Shown: positions 1-6,549 of the stretch, in pieces
How the letters are laid out: the number at the start of each line of letters is the position of its first letter
Position numbering within the stretch: the first letter of the stretch is position 1
Assembly (NCBI RefSeq): GCF_000725385.1
Contig: NZ_CP008884.1
Span: 3,162,001-3,226,000 of the forward strand
DNA: 64,000 nt
Origin: Dyella japonica A8
GTDB lineage: Bacteria; Pseudomonadota; Gammaproteobacteria; Xanthomonadales; Rhodanobacteraceae
Direction: 5' to 3'
The notes under the pieces: generated by a model
Databases searched by the model: none
Told to the model about the DNA's origin: nothing
The model's input: the letters and a program-made list of their open reading frames with translations, nothing else
Translations under genes and position numbers: made by a program

Positions 1-116
1 AGAGGCACCACCAGCCCGCTTATAGACGATGTTACGTCAGCTTGCGCGGCAATTCTTCACAGGGCTGCCGCACTCCATGGCTCTGGGCTTCGCATTGTTA
101 CCTAACGGGGGGAGCC

Positions 117-785
117 ATGAGCTATGCAAGTTCCGTTAAGAGGCTTCAGCAACCGTCCGGCAGGGAGCAATTGCATCTGAAGTATCCGGGAGCTATCTAC
201 GATGAGAGCTATCTATCGGGTACTGGCAATCCCTACAGGCTCATGATTAGTGCCGATCGATTTCCGGTTGTAGTTGTTCATGACCTGCCGTCAGTTAGTG
301 CCGCCATCCAGTTCATCAAGAGCTCCAATCATCGAGCTACACCTGTACACGCACTGGGAACATCCAAGCCCATTTCGGACCAGCTTCGCCTCCACGCAAC
401 TACATACATGCTCGTCGCAAAGACGAGCGCTTACCGGGAACTGACATCCAGGGCAGATATTTGTTCGACGCATTTTCAGGGTGCTCAGATGCAGAACTTT
501 CAGGCCCAGAGCCCGAAAGCCGCCGCCACATCCTATGTCCCTCTTGATGTAGCGAGGCGTCTTGTTCGCTGGATGCCAGGTGGAGCCACGCTTGAGTTGC
601 CGTATCTAAGAGGGGTATTGCAAGGAAATGAATTGAGAGCGGCCACAAACGGTGGCTTGATCCTAACAAGTGTCGGATTGAACGACCCTGACCTGACCCT
701 ACTGGCAAACGAGCGACAATTGGCTGTGGCAGGTGCTCCGGGATGGATTTTGTCCGCCACCACACCACTTAAGGTTGTGGTGTGA
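117..785 (+). CDS. Hypothetical protein, 222 aa, family not recognised
   Basis: I do not recognise this protein. The frame is open from base 42, but the ATG at 117 is preceded by a strong GGGGGGAG ribosome binding site about 4 bases away, so I take that start. No signal peptide, membrane helix or known catalytic motif is visible. The C-terminal half (about residues 145-222) is rich in hydrophobic strand-like stretches such as GGLILTSVGLNDPDLTLLAN, which suggests a beta-rich fold. It stands alone: the next gene is the convergent recombinase at 897, and no operon partner is seen to the left within the window. GC content is clearly lower than in the T6SS genes, in keeping with an accessory region. 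That it is a real gene is likely; any function is unknown. Confidence 0.55.
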   Translation: MSYASSVKRLQQPSGREQLHLKYPGAIYDESYLSGTGNPYRLMISADRFPVVVVHDLPSVSAAIQFIKSSNHRATPVHALGTSKPISDQLRLHATTYMLVAKTSAYRELTSRADICSTHFQGAQMQNFQAQSPKAAATSYVPLDVARRLVRWMPGGATLELPYLRGVLQGNELRAATNGGLILTSVGLNDPDLTLLANERQLAVAGAPGWILSATTPLKVVV

Positions 786-896
786 ACGCATGACTTCGCT
801 TCGCGCATCGTAAATTGGTGCCGAGCCTAAGTCGCCGGAGTGAAACCCGTTCACGCACGGCATGAACTTTAAAGGATCACCATACCCGGCGGTGAC

Positions 897-2033
897 TTAG
901 GACGTCCTTTCTTTATCATTTGTCGGTCGTCGCGCTTGGCGCAAGCCGGTCATGGCATTCGCGCCTGCCTGTGACCGTCGCGTGTAGTACGTCACCATGC
1001 GATCCGTTTTCCAGCCGCCTGCTTGTTGTATCTGGGTGCCTGTTGCACCGTGCTCTGCCAGATCATTCGCCGACCCAATCCGCGCCGAATGCCCGCTAAT
1101 GCTCCCAGCGTTCTCCAATCCGGCCGCTTTCGCACGCCGCCGGAATATCCGCGCCACTTCCTGCGGTAGCAGTGCATCGGCGGAATCACCGTTCGCCTTC
1201 GGGCGGCCACCAATCGGTCGGAAGAGGGCGCCTTCATCGATGCCAGCTGCCGCTTGCCACGCGCGAACGCGCACGATCGTTTCCAGACTCACAAACCGAT
1301 AGTCCGGCGCGGCACCATCCTGGTTGGTCTTGGAGAACGGAACGTGCAGCGACCAGGTGTTGCGCCGGCGGTTGTGGTGCAGGTGCTCGACCCGAATAGC
1401 CACCAATTCCGATTCACGGCACAACGTGTCCGACGCCATCGACAGCAACGCCGCGTCACGCAGGTCCCGCGGGCTGTTGCCCAGCGACGCGAGAATGGTC
1501 TCGATACCGGCCATGTCGAGTTCGCCAGCCTGCTTGCGCGCATGACCGCCAGTCGTCTTCAGGCGCCGGATCAGCTTCTTCCATTTCACCGGCCAGTCCG
1601 GATCCTTCGACGGACTCGGCAAGCCCGCGGCGACATGCACCAGACCGACTGTATAGAGATAGCGATCCACCGTGGCGCGTTTGCGACCTTTATCAATCGC
1701 CGCCGACAAGAACGTCTCCAGTTGGGTGACGGAGGCGGGCAGGGGTGTCGCGCCGGTCGCTTCGCACCAGGCCAGGTACTGCACCCAGTCCGAACGCACC
1801 GCTTTGACCGTGGCCGGCGCGCTGCCTTCGGCAAAGTCCGCCGACCAACTGGCAAGTCGAGCGAGTACGGCCTCGACGGAGGCGGCTAAGGCAGGACGTG
1901 GTGCATGGATCTCGGGCGCAATCGCCGGCACGGTCGTTAGACCTTCGAGGCTATCGACGACACGAAGGGGAAGGGTAGTCGGCTCGGCCATGGGAGGCAT
2001 CCTGGGGCGCTCAGCGCGGCGCCGATGACCCAT
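897..2033 (-). CDS. Cre-like tyrosine recombinase
   Basis: A 378-aa site-specific tyrosine recombinase that closely resembles phage P1 Cre in its catalytic part. An N-terminal SAM-like core-binding domain (about 50-165) precedes the catalytic domain (about 170-365). The full catalytic set is visible: R206 (CRESEL), K235 (FSK), H315 and R318 in SGHSARIG, W341 in AGGW, and Y350 in TYYTR, with W-to-Tyr spacing of 9 as in Cre. It therefore should be active. The frame opens with ATG at 2033, directly against a perfect 12-6-12 palindrome; that ATG has no good ribosome binding site. The internal ATG at 1991 (MAEPTT) has AGGA upstream and may be the true start. A relic of a sister recombinase lies about 300 bp away. 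Likely role: excision, integration or resolution of the surrounding mobile element. Confidence 0.9.
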   Translation of the reverse strand: MGHRRRAERPRMPPMAEPTTLPLRVVDSLEGLTTVPAIAPEIHAPRPALAASVEAVLARLASWSADFAEGSAPATVKAVRSDWVQYLAWCEATGATPLPASVTQLETFLSAAIDKGRKRATVDRYLYTVGLVHVAAGLPSPSKDPDWPVKWKKLIRRLKTTGGHARKQAGELDMAGIETILASLGNSPRDLRDAALLSMASDTLCRESELVAIRVEHLHHNRRRNTWSLHVPFSKTNQDGAAPDYRFVSLETIVRVRAWQAAAGIDEGALFRPIGGRPKANGDSADALLPQEVARIFRRRAKAAGLENAGSISGHSARIGSANDLAEHGATGTQIQQAGGWKTDRMVTYYTRRSQAGANAMTGLRQARRPTNDKERTS

Positions 2034-2063
2034 GATAGCGAATAAGTGCCATTATTCGCTATC
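2034..2063. repeat. Perfect 12-6-12 palindrome, candidate recombinase core site
   Basis: Two perfect 12-bp inverted arms, GATAGCGAATAA (2034-2045) and TTATTCGCTATC (2052-2063), flank a 6-bp asymmetric spacer GTGCCA. The layout (arm, 6-8 bp asymmetric crossover, arm, with AATAA/TTATT next to the spacer) is that of dif, cer and lox sites. It lies immediately upstream of the Cre-like recombinase start codon, so it could be its crossover site, an autoregulatory operator, or both. No second copy was seen in the window. Confidence 0.65.
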
Positions 2064-2212
2064 TTTGTTGTGGTTGAAATCGCATGAATTTCAATAGGAT
2101 GAACGCATCACATGGTGTGGCAAGCACGGTATCACCTGACTGAATCGAAGGCTGTCGAGATCTGGCATCGGCGCCGCAACCTCATGTCGACGGCATCGAC
2201 ACGTTCGGCCGA

Positions 2213-2243
2213 CATGTCGATGTTTCGCACGAAAATCGACATG
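2213..2243. repeat. Imperfect inverted repeat
   Basis: Left arm CATGTCGATGTTTCG (2213-2227) and right arm CGAAAATCGACATG (2230-2243) are nearly perfect reverse complements around a 2-bp centre. It sits in a gene-free stretch between the recombinase palindrome and the recombinase relic. It resembles a mobile-element end or operator; no transposase is adjacent. Confidence 0.5.
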
Positions 2244-2291
2244 TGCGACTTCAGCCGGACAGCAGAGGCAGCCAAGGGGTCAAAGGCTTGT

Positions 2292-2310
2292 GTGACCCGA
2301 GTCGGGTCAC
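2292..2310. repeat. Perfect 9-1-9 inverted repeat
   Basis: GTGACCCGA (2292-2300), G, TCGGGTCAC (2302-2310). The arms are perfect reverse complements. It lies about 45 bp beyond the recombinase relic and 215 bp beyond the 3' end of the HTH gene at 2527. It may be an operator or element-end motif; there is no T-run, so it is not a standard terminator. Confidence 0.5.
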
Positions 2311-2354
2311 CGCCGATAGGGGGTGAACGCCGACGGGCTGGCACGAGGCCGCCC

Positions 2355-2438
2355 CGTTGGGATCGGGATTCTCGTTGCACCGTGCTCCGACCAGTCGTTG
2401 GCCGCCCCCATACGCGTCGAACGCCCATTCGCCCTGAG
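2355..2438 (-). pseudogene. Relic of a Cre-like recombinase C-terminus
   Basis: In one minus-strand frame the translation GRSTRMGAANDWSEHGATRI aligns with GHSARIGSANDLAEHGATGT of the intact recombinase at 897-2033. The DNA also matches, including the 13-mer GTTGCACCGTGCT. The catalytic His has become Arg and the downstream Trp/Tyr part is gone, so this is a dead fragment. It is not a recent duplicate because many positions differ. It suggests that another related element once occupied this spot and decayed or was partly replaced, and it sits where the partner of the 2527 HTH gene would be expected. Confidence 0.7.
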
Positions 2439-2526
2439 TCGTCGCCCAAGGCAGCGTTGGCCCTCGCACTTCCACGGGGCGTCGAAGTGTTTGCCCGTCA
2501 TCGAGCGGGGAATCGCCCCCAGGGCA

Positions 2527-3009
2527 TCAGTCAAGCTCGCCCCGCCACAGCGCCGTGTCCGGTATTTCGGCTTCCGCTTGTTGCAGAAGATGCCGGTAGA
2601 GGTCATCGGACACCGACTGGCCTTCGAGCTTCATGTGGGCGGCGACACGATTGAGCGTCGCGTTGAAGAGCTTCAGACGCTGTTGATCCACGCTGGACTG
2701 CAGAGGCTGCTGAGGTACGACCAACACCACCAATTCGCAATCCATGGCCGCTGCCGCGCGGCGCAGGGTTTCGATGCGCACCGTGCCGGCACGCTCGCTT
2801 TTTTCCAGCTTAACCACTGAACTGGGACGCACACCCAGCCGGCGCGCGAGCTCTGACTGCGACATCCCCAGGGCATCGCGCGTAGCGGCAATCCAGCCTC
2901 CTCGGGGAGTGATTTGGAGCCGAGGAAGCATTTCCCGGCACCAGTTGCCGGCGTGATCGAGTCGTGCGCGGGCGAGGCGGCGCATCTGCTGAGTGGTGTG
3001 GAAGGCCAT
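2527..3009 (-). CDS. Mobile mystery protein A-like HTH protein
   Basis: A 160-aa protein with an XRE-type helix-turn-helix at about residues 45-72 (ALGMSQSELARRLGVRPSSV). The surrounding sequence (PRGGWIAATRDALGMS ... LEKSE.AGTVRIETLRRAA.AMDCELV) is the hallmark of the mobile mystery protein A family. Family members are found in mobile regions, usually directly followed by mobile mystery protein B, a Fic-domain protein, and the pair looks toxin-antitoxin-like. Here no Fic gene follows: the downstream side holds only a recombinase relic and inverted repeats. The protein probably binds DNA and represses its own promoter in the 3010-3258 gap. Start ATG 3009 gives the usual family length. Confidence 0.8.
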   Translation of the reverse strand: MAFHTTQQMRRLARARLDHAGNWCREMLPRLQITPRGGWIAATRDALGMSQSELARRLGVRPSSVVKLEKSERAGTVRIETLRRAAAAMDCELVVLVVPQQPLQSSVDQQRLKLFNATLNRVAAHMKLEGQSVSDDLYRHLLQQAEAEIPDTALWRGELD

Positions 3010-3258
3010 CGATATGCTCTGTATGGACGAAACCGCAGAGCAGATTATGGAGGGCGCAAACAGCCAAGATGGTCGTTCCCTACATGGCGGAATCTACGTG
3101 GCCATTTATGCCCTACAAGGAATAATCAATCCGAATAATCGTACAGCGTCGTCAAATCAATGCGCCGGAAGTCAGCCGATTGTTCCGCGAGCGAGTGGCC
3201 GCGCTAAAATCACACCATCCGGCGAAGCTCATTCGCATCCAGTCACGCAGAAGAAGCC

Positions 3259-3753
3259 ATGTCGATCCATTCAGACTTGACCGTCGAGCAATCAGCGGGG
3301 CCGCGGACGATGGCCGTCTTATTTCTCGAGCTGGATGGCGTTCTCGACATGACCGGATCGTCCGAGTCGCAGCTGGAGGAAGTACTGGCGCCGTACCTGG
3401 CTCAACTGGAGATTGTGATCTCCGATCGGCGAGCCCTTCACACGCCGATCGAAACGCTTCGGAGCAAGCTTCCCAACCGCATAGCGTCTCGGGTGGTCGA
3501 CTCCATGTATCTGCAGGAGCTGACGAACTCGTGCTGGAGCGACTATCACTCGGCTCTCGCCACCCGCTATGCGTGCCTTCGATTGTGGTTGGACCGACGC
3601 CGTAGCCCGGGCACGCGCTGGCTGGCACTTGAACAACGATGGCCACTGGATTCGTGGCCAACCCTAGAGCGGGAGCACTTGGTGTGCGGCCCTATTGCGC
3701 AAGCTTCGGTCCGCCAGCAGCTCACACAAGCACTGAGCCAACTAGTGGGCTAG
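3259..3753 (+). CDS. HAD-like protein with degenerate active site
   Basis: A 164-aa protein that can be aligned along its length with the intact HAD protein at 4213. Its motif I reads VLFLELDGVLD where the sister has ILLDFDGVLHP, so the nucleophilic Asp is Glu. The SSWR motif II is replaced by SDRR, and the WIAVDD motif IV reads WLALEQ. It is therefore likely inactive as a phosphatase and may have a binding or regulatory role. The start at 3259 is weakly supported; ATG 3310 (MAVLFLELDG) is an alternative. It is followed after 52 bp by the MbcA-like gene and then by the intact HAD gene on the same strand, suggesting a three-gene unit. Confidence 0.7.
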   Translation: MSIHSDLTVEQSAGPRTMAVLFLELDGVLDMTGSSESQLEEVLAPYLAQLEIVISDRRALHTPIETLRSKLPNRIASRVVDSMYLQELTNSCWSDYHSALATRYACLRLWLDRRRSPGTRWLALEQRWPLDSWPTLEREHLVCGPIAQASVRQQLTQALSQLVG

Positions 3754-3805
3754 GTCGAGCAACCGACTCTGGTCATGTGTTTCGAACTGACCCAGGAGTA
3801 GCCTC

Positions 3806-4180
3806 ATGGACCCCAGTGACCCATTGACTGGCGCTCGCCAGGAGGCGTTTCGCAGCACCGAATGGCTTCCGGCCAAAAGCCTGGATCACCAACACCTCAA
3901 GCAATGGCTCCGCGAGGAGCGGATATTTGGTGTTCGCCTCGACGGAGTGGACTGGTACCCGGCCTACCTATTCGAGCCCACATCGGGCCGACCTGCTCAG
4001 GGCCTCGACCAGGTGATCCGGGCCTTCGGCGGGGTGGGGGATGGGTGGCGCTTAGCATTCTGGTTCGCGTCCGTGAACAGCTATTTGGGAGGGAAGCGCC
4101 CACAAGATGAGCTACCCAGAGATCCTGCCGCTGTCGCCAGCGCAGCCATCCAGGAAAACCAACCCGTTGAGCATGGTTAA
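3806..4180 (+). CDS. MbcA/ParS-like toxin-binding-domain protein lacking an HTH
   Basis: A 124-aa protein with the pattern found in the C-terminal toxin-binding domain of Xre/MbcA/ParS antitoxins: a segment like FGVRLDGVDWYPAYLF, then GDGWRLAFWFASVNSYLGG, KRPQDEL and a final DPAAVASAA helix. No helix-turn-helix is seen at the N-terminus, which instead has the ST.WLPAKSLDHQHLKQW segment typical of stand-alone relatives. AGGAG sits 6 bases before the ATG. Classic partners of this domain are RES-domain toxins; none is adjacent. Here it is flanked by two HAD paralogues on the same strand. What it binds is unknown. Confidence 0.65.
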   Translation: MDPSDPLTGARQEAFRSTEWLPAKSLDHQHLKQWLREERIFGVRLDGVDWYPAYLFEPTSGRPAQGLDQVIRAFGGVGDGWRLAFWFASVNSYLGGKRPQDELPRDPAAVASAAIQENQPVEHG

Positions 4181-4212
4181 AGTGAGATCCATCCAGTTAG
4201 CTGAGCTACGAC

Positions 4213-4695
4213 ATGCACACCGATTGCTACATTTTGCTCGATTTCGATGGCGTTCTTCACCCGAAGGACGGCGGGCCCGAAACGTATTTCGTCGACCTTC
4301 CTGCGTTTGAGGCTGTGTTGCGCGAGTTTCCTGGTGTGGCTGTGGTCATTGCCTCTTCGTGGCGACATACACAGACTTTGGACGCACTACGCTCGTATTT
4401 TAGCTCCGATCTTCGCGCGCGCATCGTAGACGTGACGCCTGACATTCCGCAGGCCGCAGGTGACACCGATCGCGGCACCCGTCACAAAGAGGCAATGGCG
4501 TGGCTTGAGCGCAACGCCGAGCCAGGCATGACATGGATAGCCGTCGACGACATGCCTCACCTGTACGACCCGAGCGCGCTAGTCGTGGTCACGCGAGACG
4601 GCTTTGGGGACGCGGAGGCCAATGCCTTGCGCGCGGCATTGGTCAATCCTCTTGCTTTGATGCAACAGCGCCAAGCGAGTAACTCGAACAACTAA
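4213..4695 (+). CDS. HAD-superfamily hydrolase, HAD_SAK-like
   Basis: A 160-aa HAD protein with intact motifs: DFDGVLHP at residues 10-17 (nucleophile and acid/base Asp), VVIASSWR at about 46-53, a conserved Arg-Lys region DRGTRHKEAM, and WIAVDDMP at about 115-122. This is the small, cap-less type often named HAD_SAK (Swiss army knife), typical of accessory regions and associated with nucleic-acid phosphate processing in some families. The substrate here is unknown. It lies 32 bp after the MbcA-like gene and is the catalytically complete sister of the protein at 3259. No good ribosome binding site is visible, so translational coupling is possible. Confidence 0.75.
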   Translation: MHTDCYILLDFDGVLHPKDGGPETYFVDLPAFEAVLREFPGVAVVIASSWRHTQTLDALRSYFSSDLRARIVDVTPDIPQAAGDTDRGTRHKEAMAWLERNAEPGMTWIAVDDMPHLYDPSALVVVTRDGFGDAEANALRAALVNPLALMQQRQASNSNN

Positions 4696-4810
4696 CGAGA
4701 CGTGAGGCTTCCGGCTTCAGATGTCCGTCAGCTGGCTTCGACTCTCATGTAGAGTCCAGAGCATATAGAGAGCATATAGAATGACAGCCGTGATCTGCGC
4801 TCAACAAAAT

Positions 4811-4922
4811 TGGCGCAAGTTTCAATGCGGATGGAACACTTTGGCGCAGGTTTCAATGCAGAGTTTTCGAACTGGACGATGTTTTTCTGCAGTTGAAAAA
4901 AATGGACGAGGTTTCGGTGCAG
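4811..4922 (+). repeat. Four imperfect direct repeats at 31/31/30-bp spacing
   Basis: Units begin at 4811, 4842, 4873 and 4903. The first two read TGGCGCAAGTTTCAATGC and TGGCGCAGGTTTCAATGC; the third (TGGACGATGTTTTTCTGC) and fourth (TGGACGAGGTTTCGGTGC) are diverged. Regularly spaced 18-20 bp repeats of this kind are found as multiple transposase-binding sites at the ends of IS21-like and Tn7/Tn5053-like elements. No transposase gene is present, so this may be an isolated or degraded element end. Confidence 0.6.
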
Positions 4923-5045
4923 AAATGGCAAAGGTTGCCTGCAGCAGTGGCTCATGTCTCGGTGCTACAGACAAGAGGGTTCTCTGCGAAGAACAGATCA
5001 GCTGCAAGCAAAAACGTTATTTGGTCGCGAAGGGCCAATCGACGA

Positions 5046-5089
5046 GCAAGTAACAACTTTACTTGGCGGCAAGTAACAAAATTACTTGG
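5046..5089. repeat. Tandem pair of inverted repeats (CAAGTAA...TTACTTG)
   Basis: Two consecutive units starting at 5046 and 5069 (23 bp apart), each with arms CAAGTAA and TTACTTG facing each other across about 5 bp. The doubled palindrome looks like a two-dimer protein binding site, 50 bp before dif. No adjacent gene is obviously controlled by it. Confidence 0.55.
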
Positions 5090-5139
5090 TTCGGGTCTAG
5101 GATGGCCCTAGGTGACGCAACACTCCACAAAGTACCAGT

Positions 5140-5167
5140 AATTCGCATAATGTATATTATGTAAAAT
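5140..5167 (+). other. dif: dif-like XerC/XerD recombination site
   Basis: The 28-bp site has left arm AATTCGCATAA (5140-5150), centre TGTATA (5151-5156) and right arm TTATGTAAAAT (5157-5167). From memory of the E. coli dif sequence, 24 of 28 positions agree, and the core GCATAATGTATATTATGT is identical. This marks either the chromosome dimer-resolution site at the terminus or the attachment site of an Xer-dependent integrative element. The accessory genes directly to the left and a catalase relic to the right are in keeping with a recombination hot spot. Confidence 0.85.
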
Positions 5168-5315
5168 AAGATAATTTGGACGTGATGCCGGTAAGCGTCC
5201 TGCTTCCAAAGCCTTCTCCCTATCCAAGGATGCTCTCAAGACCTCGCTTGGTGCCACCAACCGTCAGCAACCCGCCCGCTTAGCTAGCCAGGCGGGATGC
5301 TGCTCTTGGAGTGCC

Positions 5316-5504
5316 TCAGCGCTGTGGCGGTTTGTGCTTGAGCCAGGCCAGCGCAGCGGCAACGCCTATGCCGTATGCGGGATCGGCTTTCGCGCAGTTG
5401 TCTATGTGGCGTTGTTTCACTTCATCGCGGGCGTCGCCCATTGCCCGGGCCGTGTCGTCGAACAGCAGCTGGCGTTGGGCCTGGCTCATCTGCCCGAAGG
5501 CGGC
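5316..5504 (-). pseudogene. 3' relic of a catalase gene
   Basis: The minus-strand translation [20 protein letters not shown], followed by [20 protein letters not shown], matches the C-terminal end of clade-3 monofunctional catalases (family pattern LM...Q..L..NTA.AM......RHI.NC..ADPAYG.GVA.AL). The heme-binding core and the rest of the gene are absent upstream, where the frame turns into low-complexity Arg-rich sequence. It is thus a truncated remnant about 150 bp from dif, probably left by a deletion or recombination event. A short real gene is less likely. Confidence 0.6.
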
Positions 5505-5714
5505 CTGTATTTCGTGACGCCGACGGCCCGCGCGCGACCGGCCAAAATCACCGCGCTGGCTGATTTCCTTGTGTCGAAACTCGCTGCGGCGGAATGGAAA
5601 ATGGCGCTGGACGGAAAGCCGGAACGGTCGGGCAAACCGGCGCGGAAAAAAGGTGCTGCTTCGTAGCAATGGCACGGCCTGTGACTACCCGGCGGCACGT
5701 GTCCGCCATGATTG

Positions 5715-6548
5715 TCACCGGGGCAGCGTTTCACCGTAATAGAGTCGATAGAACCATGCCCATACCGACTCGATCTGTTTCTGGATCCGCGGTGGCACCG
5801 CATGCGGCGTGGGCGCCACGATGCGGGTGGCCTGCCGGTGCGGGTACTTCATCCGATAGTGGCTGTCGCTTTCCTGCGTTCCCATCATGAGCTGGTCCGG
5901 ATCAATCTCGAACGGCGCCAGCCCCAGCCAGGCATACAGATGCGACATGCAACTCACGGGTTGCGCCACCAGATCCTCGAAACGCACGAAGTACAGGCGC
6001 TGCTTCACCGCCTCCGGCAGGTCCAGTACGGCCTGCAATGAAATAAGCGGCGCACCTATCACGCGGTCTTTCGCGAACAGGGCATCGGCGCGGCCGTAGC
6101 GGTCGTAGTCCGCCAGGTGATCGATGAAGTCCACCAGGATGGTGCGCTGATGCTGCGCTTCGATCGATCCGTAAATCTGCCCCAGTTCCCGCAGGCAGAC
6201 GATCAACTTGGCGTTCGGCTCAATATGCAGAAGCAATTCCACCGCGTGCAGCCAGGCGCGGTTCTTGTCGATCACCACCTTGTGTGCGCCACTGTCGTGA
6301 TGCCAGCCACGCAGGAATCCCTGCATGGCCGAGGCCAGGTGCGCGTAGCTCGTCTCAAACGATGAGTCCAGCTGCGACAGGAAAAACTGATCGTCGCTGA
6401 TCATCCGCCGGATGCCGAGCAGCGCATTGCACAGCGGCGAGCTGCGCCCTTCGCAATGGATGTCGGGGTGCTGCGCAAGCAGCTGGCACAGCAGTGTCGA
6501 GCCTGCGCGCGGCAGGCCGGTGACACCAACGAACGTAGACGCTGCCAC
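5715..6548 (-). CDS. Sulfotransferase, TPST/RaxST-like, in TPS operon 1
   Basis: A 277-aa PAPS-dependent sulfotransferase candidate. The 5'-phosphosulfate-binding loop GLPRAGSTLL is at residues 11-20 and is followed by CQLLAQHPDIHCEGR, as in the family of tyrosylprotein sulfotransferases and Xanthomonas RaxST. A likely 3'-phosphate-binding region is LIVCLRELGQIYGS at about residues 114-127. The later segment YFVRFEDLVAQPVSCMSHLYAWLGL is the conserved FEDL..P...L..L..WLG motif. It starts one base after the tpsB stop, so it is surely co-transcribed with tpsB and tpsA. No signal peptide is seen, so it acts in the cytoplasm. By context, a protein target, perhaps the TpsA adhesin, is plausible; small-molecule targets cannot be excluded. 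Confidence 0.8.
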   Translation of the reverse strand: MAASTFVGVTGLPRAGSTLLCQLLAQHPDIHCEGRSSPLCNALLGIRRMISDDQFFLSQLDSSFETSYAHLASAMQGFLRGWHHDSGAHKVVIDKNRAWLHAVELLLHIEPNAKLIVCLRELGQIYGSIEAQHQRTILVDFIDHLADYDRYGRADALFAKDRVIGAPLISLQAVLDLPEAVKQRLYFVRFEDLVAQPVSCMSHLYAWLGLAPFEIDPDQLMMGTQESDSHYRMKYPHRQATRIVAPTPHAVPPRIQKQIESVWAWFYRLYYGETLPR

Positions 6549-6549
6549 C

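Larger units (their letters stand above)
4696..5315. other. Gene-free, repeat-rich, AT-rich stretch around dif
   Basis: No convincing gene in about 620 bp. It contains a tandem 10-11 bp duplication AGCATATAGA (4760-4769 and 4771-4780), the four-unit direct repeats at 4811-4922, the tandem inverted repeats at 5046-5089, the dif site at 5140-5167, and a weak hairpin (CCCGCC 5271-5276 / GGCGGG 5291-5296). Base composition is far lower in GC than the neighbouring TPS and T6SS regions. Confidence 0.7.

Noticed and set aside
2292..2310. Terminator for the HTH gene
   Set aside because: Perfect stem but only a one-base centre and no T-run; more likely a protein-binding site.
4811..4922. Possible CRISPR array because of the 31-bp period
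   Set aside because: The repeated motif fills more than half of each unit, the copies diverge progressively, only four exist, and no cas gene is near.
5334..5666. Plus-strand open frame of 110 codons over the catalase relic
   Set aside because: The minus-strand frame matches the catalase C-terminus; the plus-strand product has no recognisable features.
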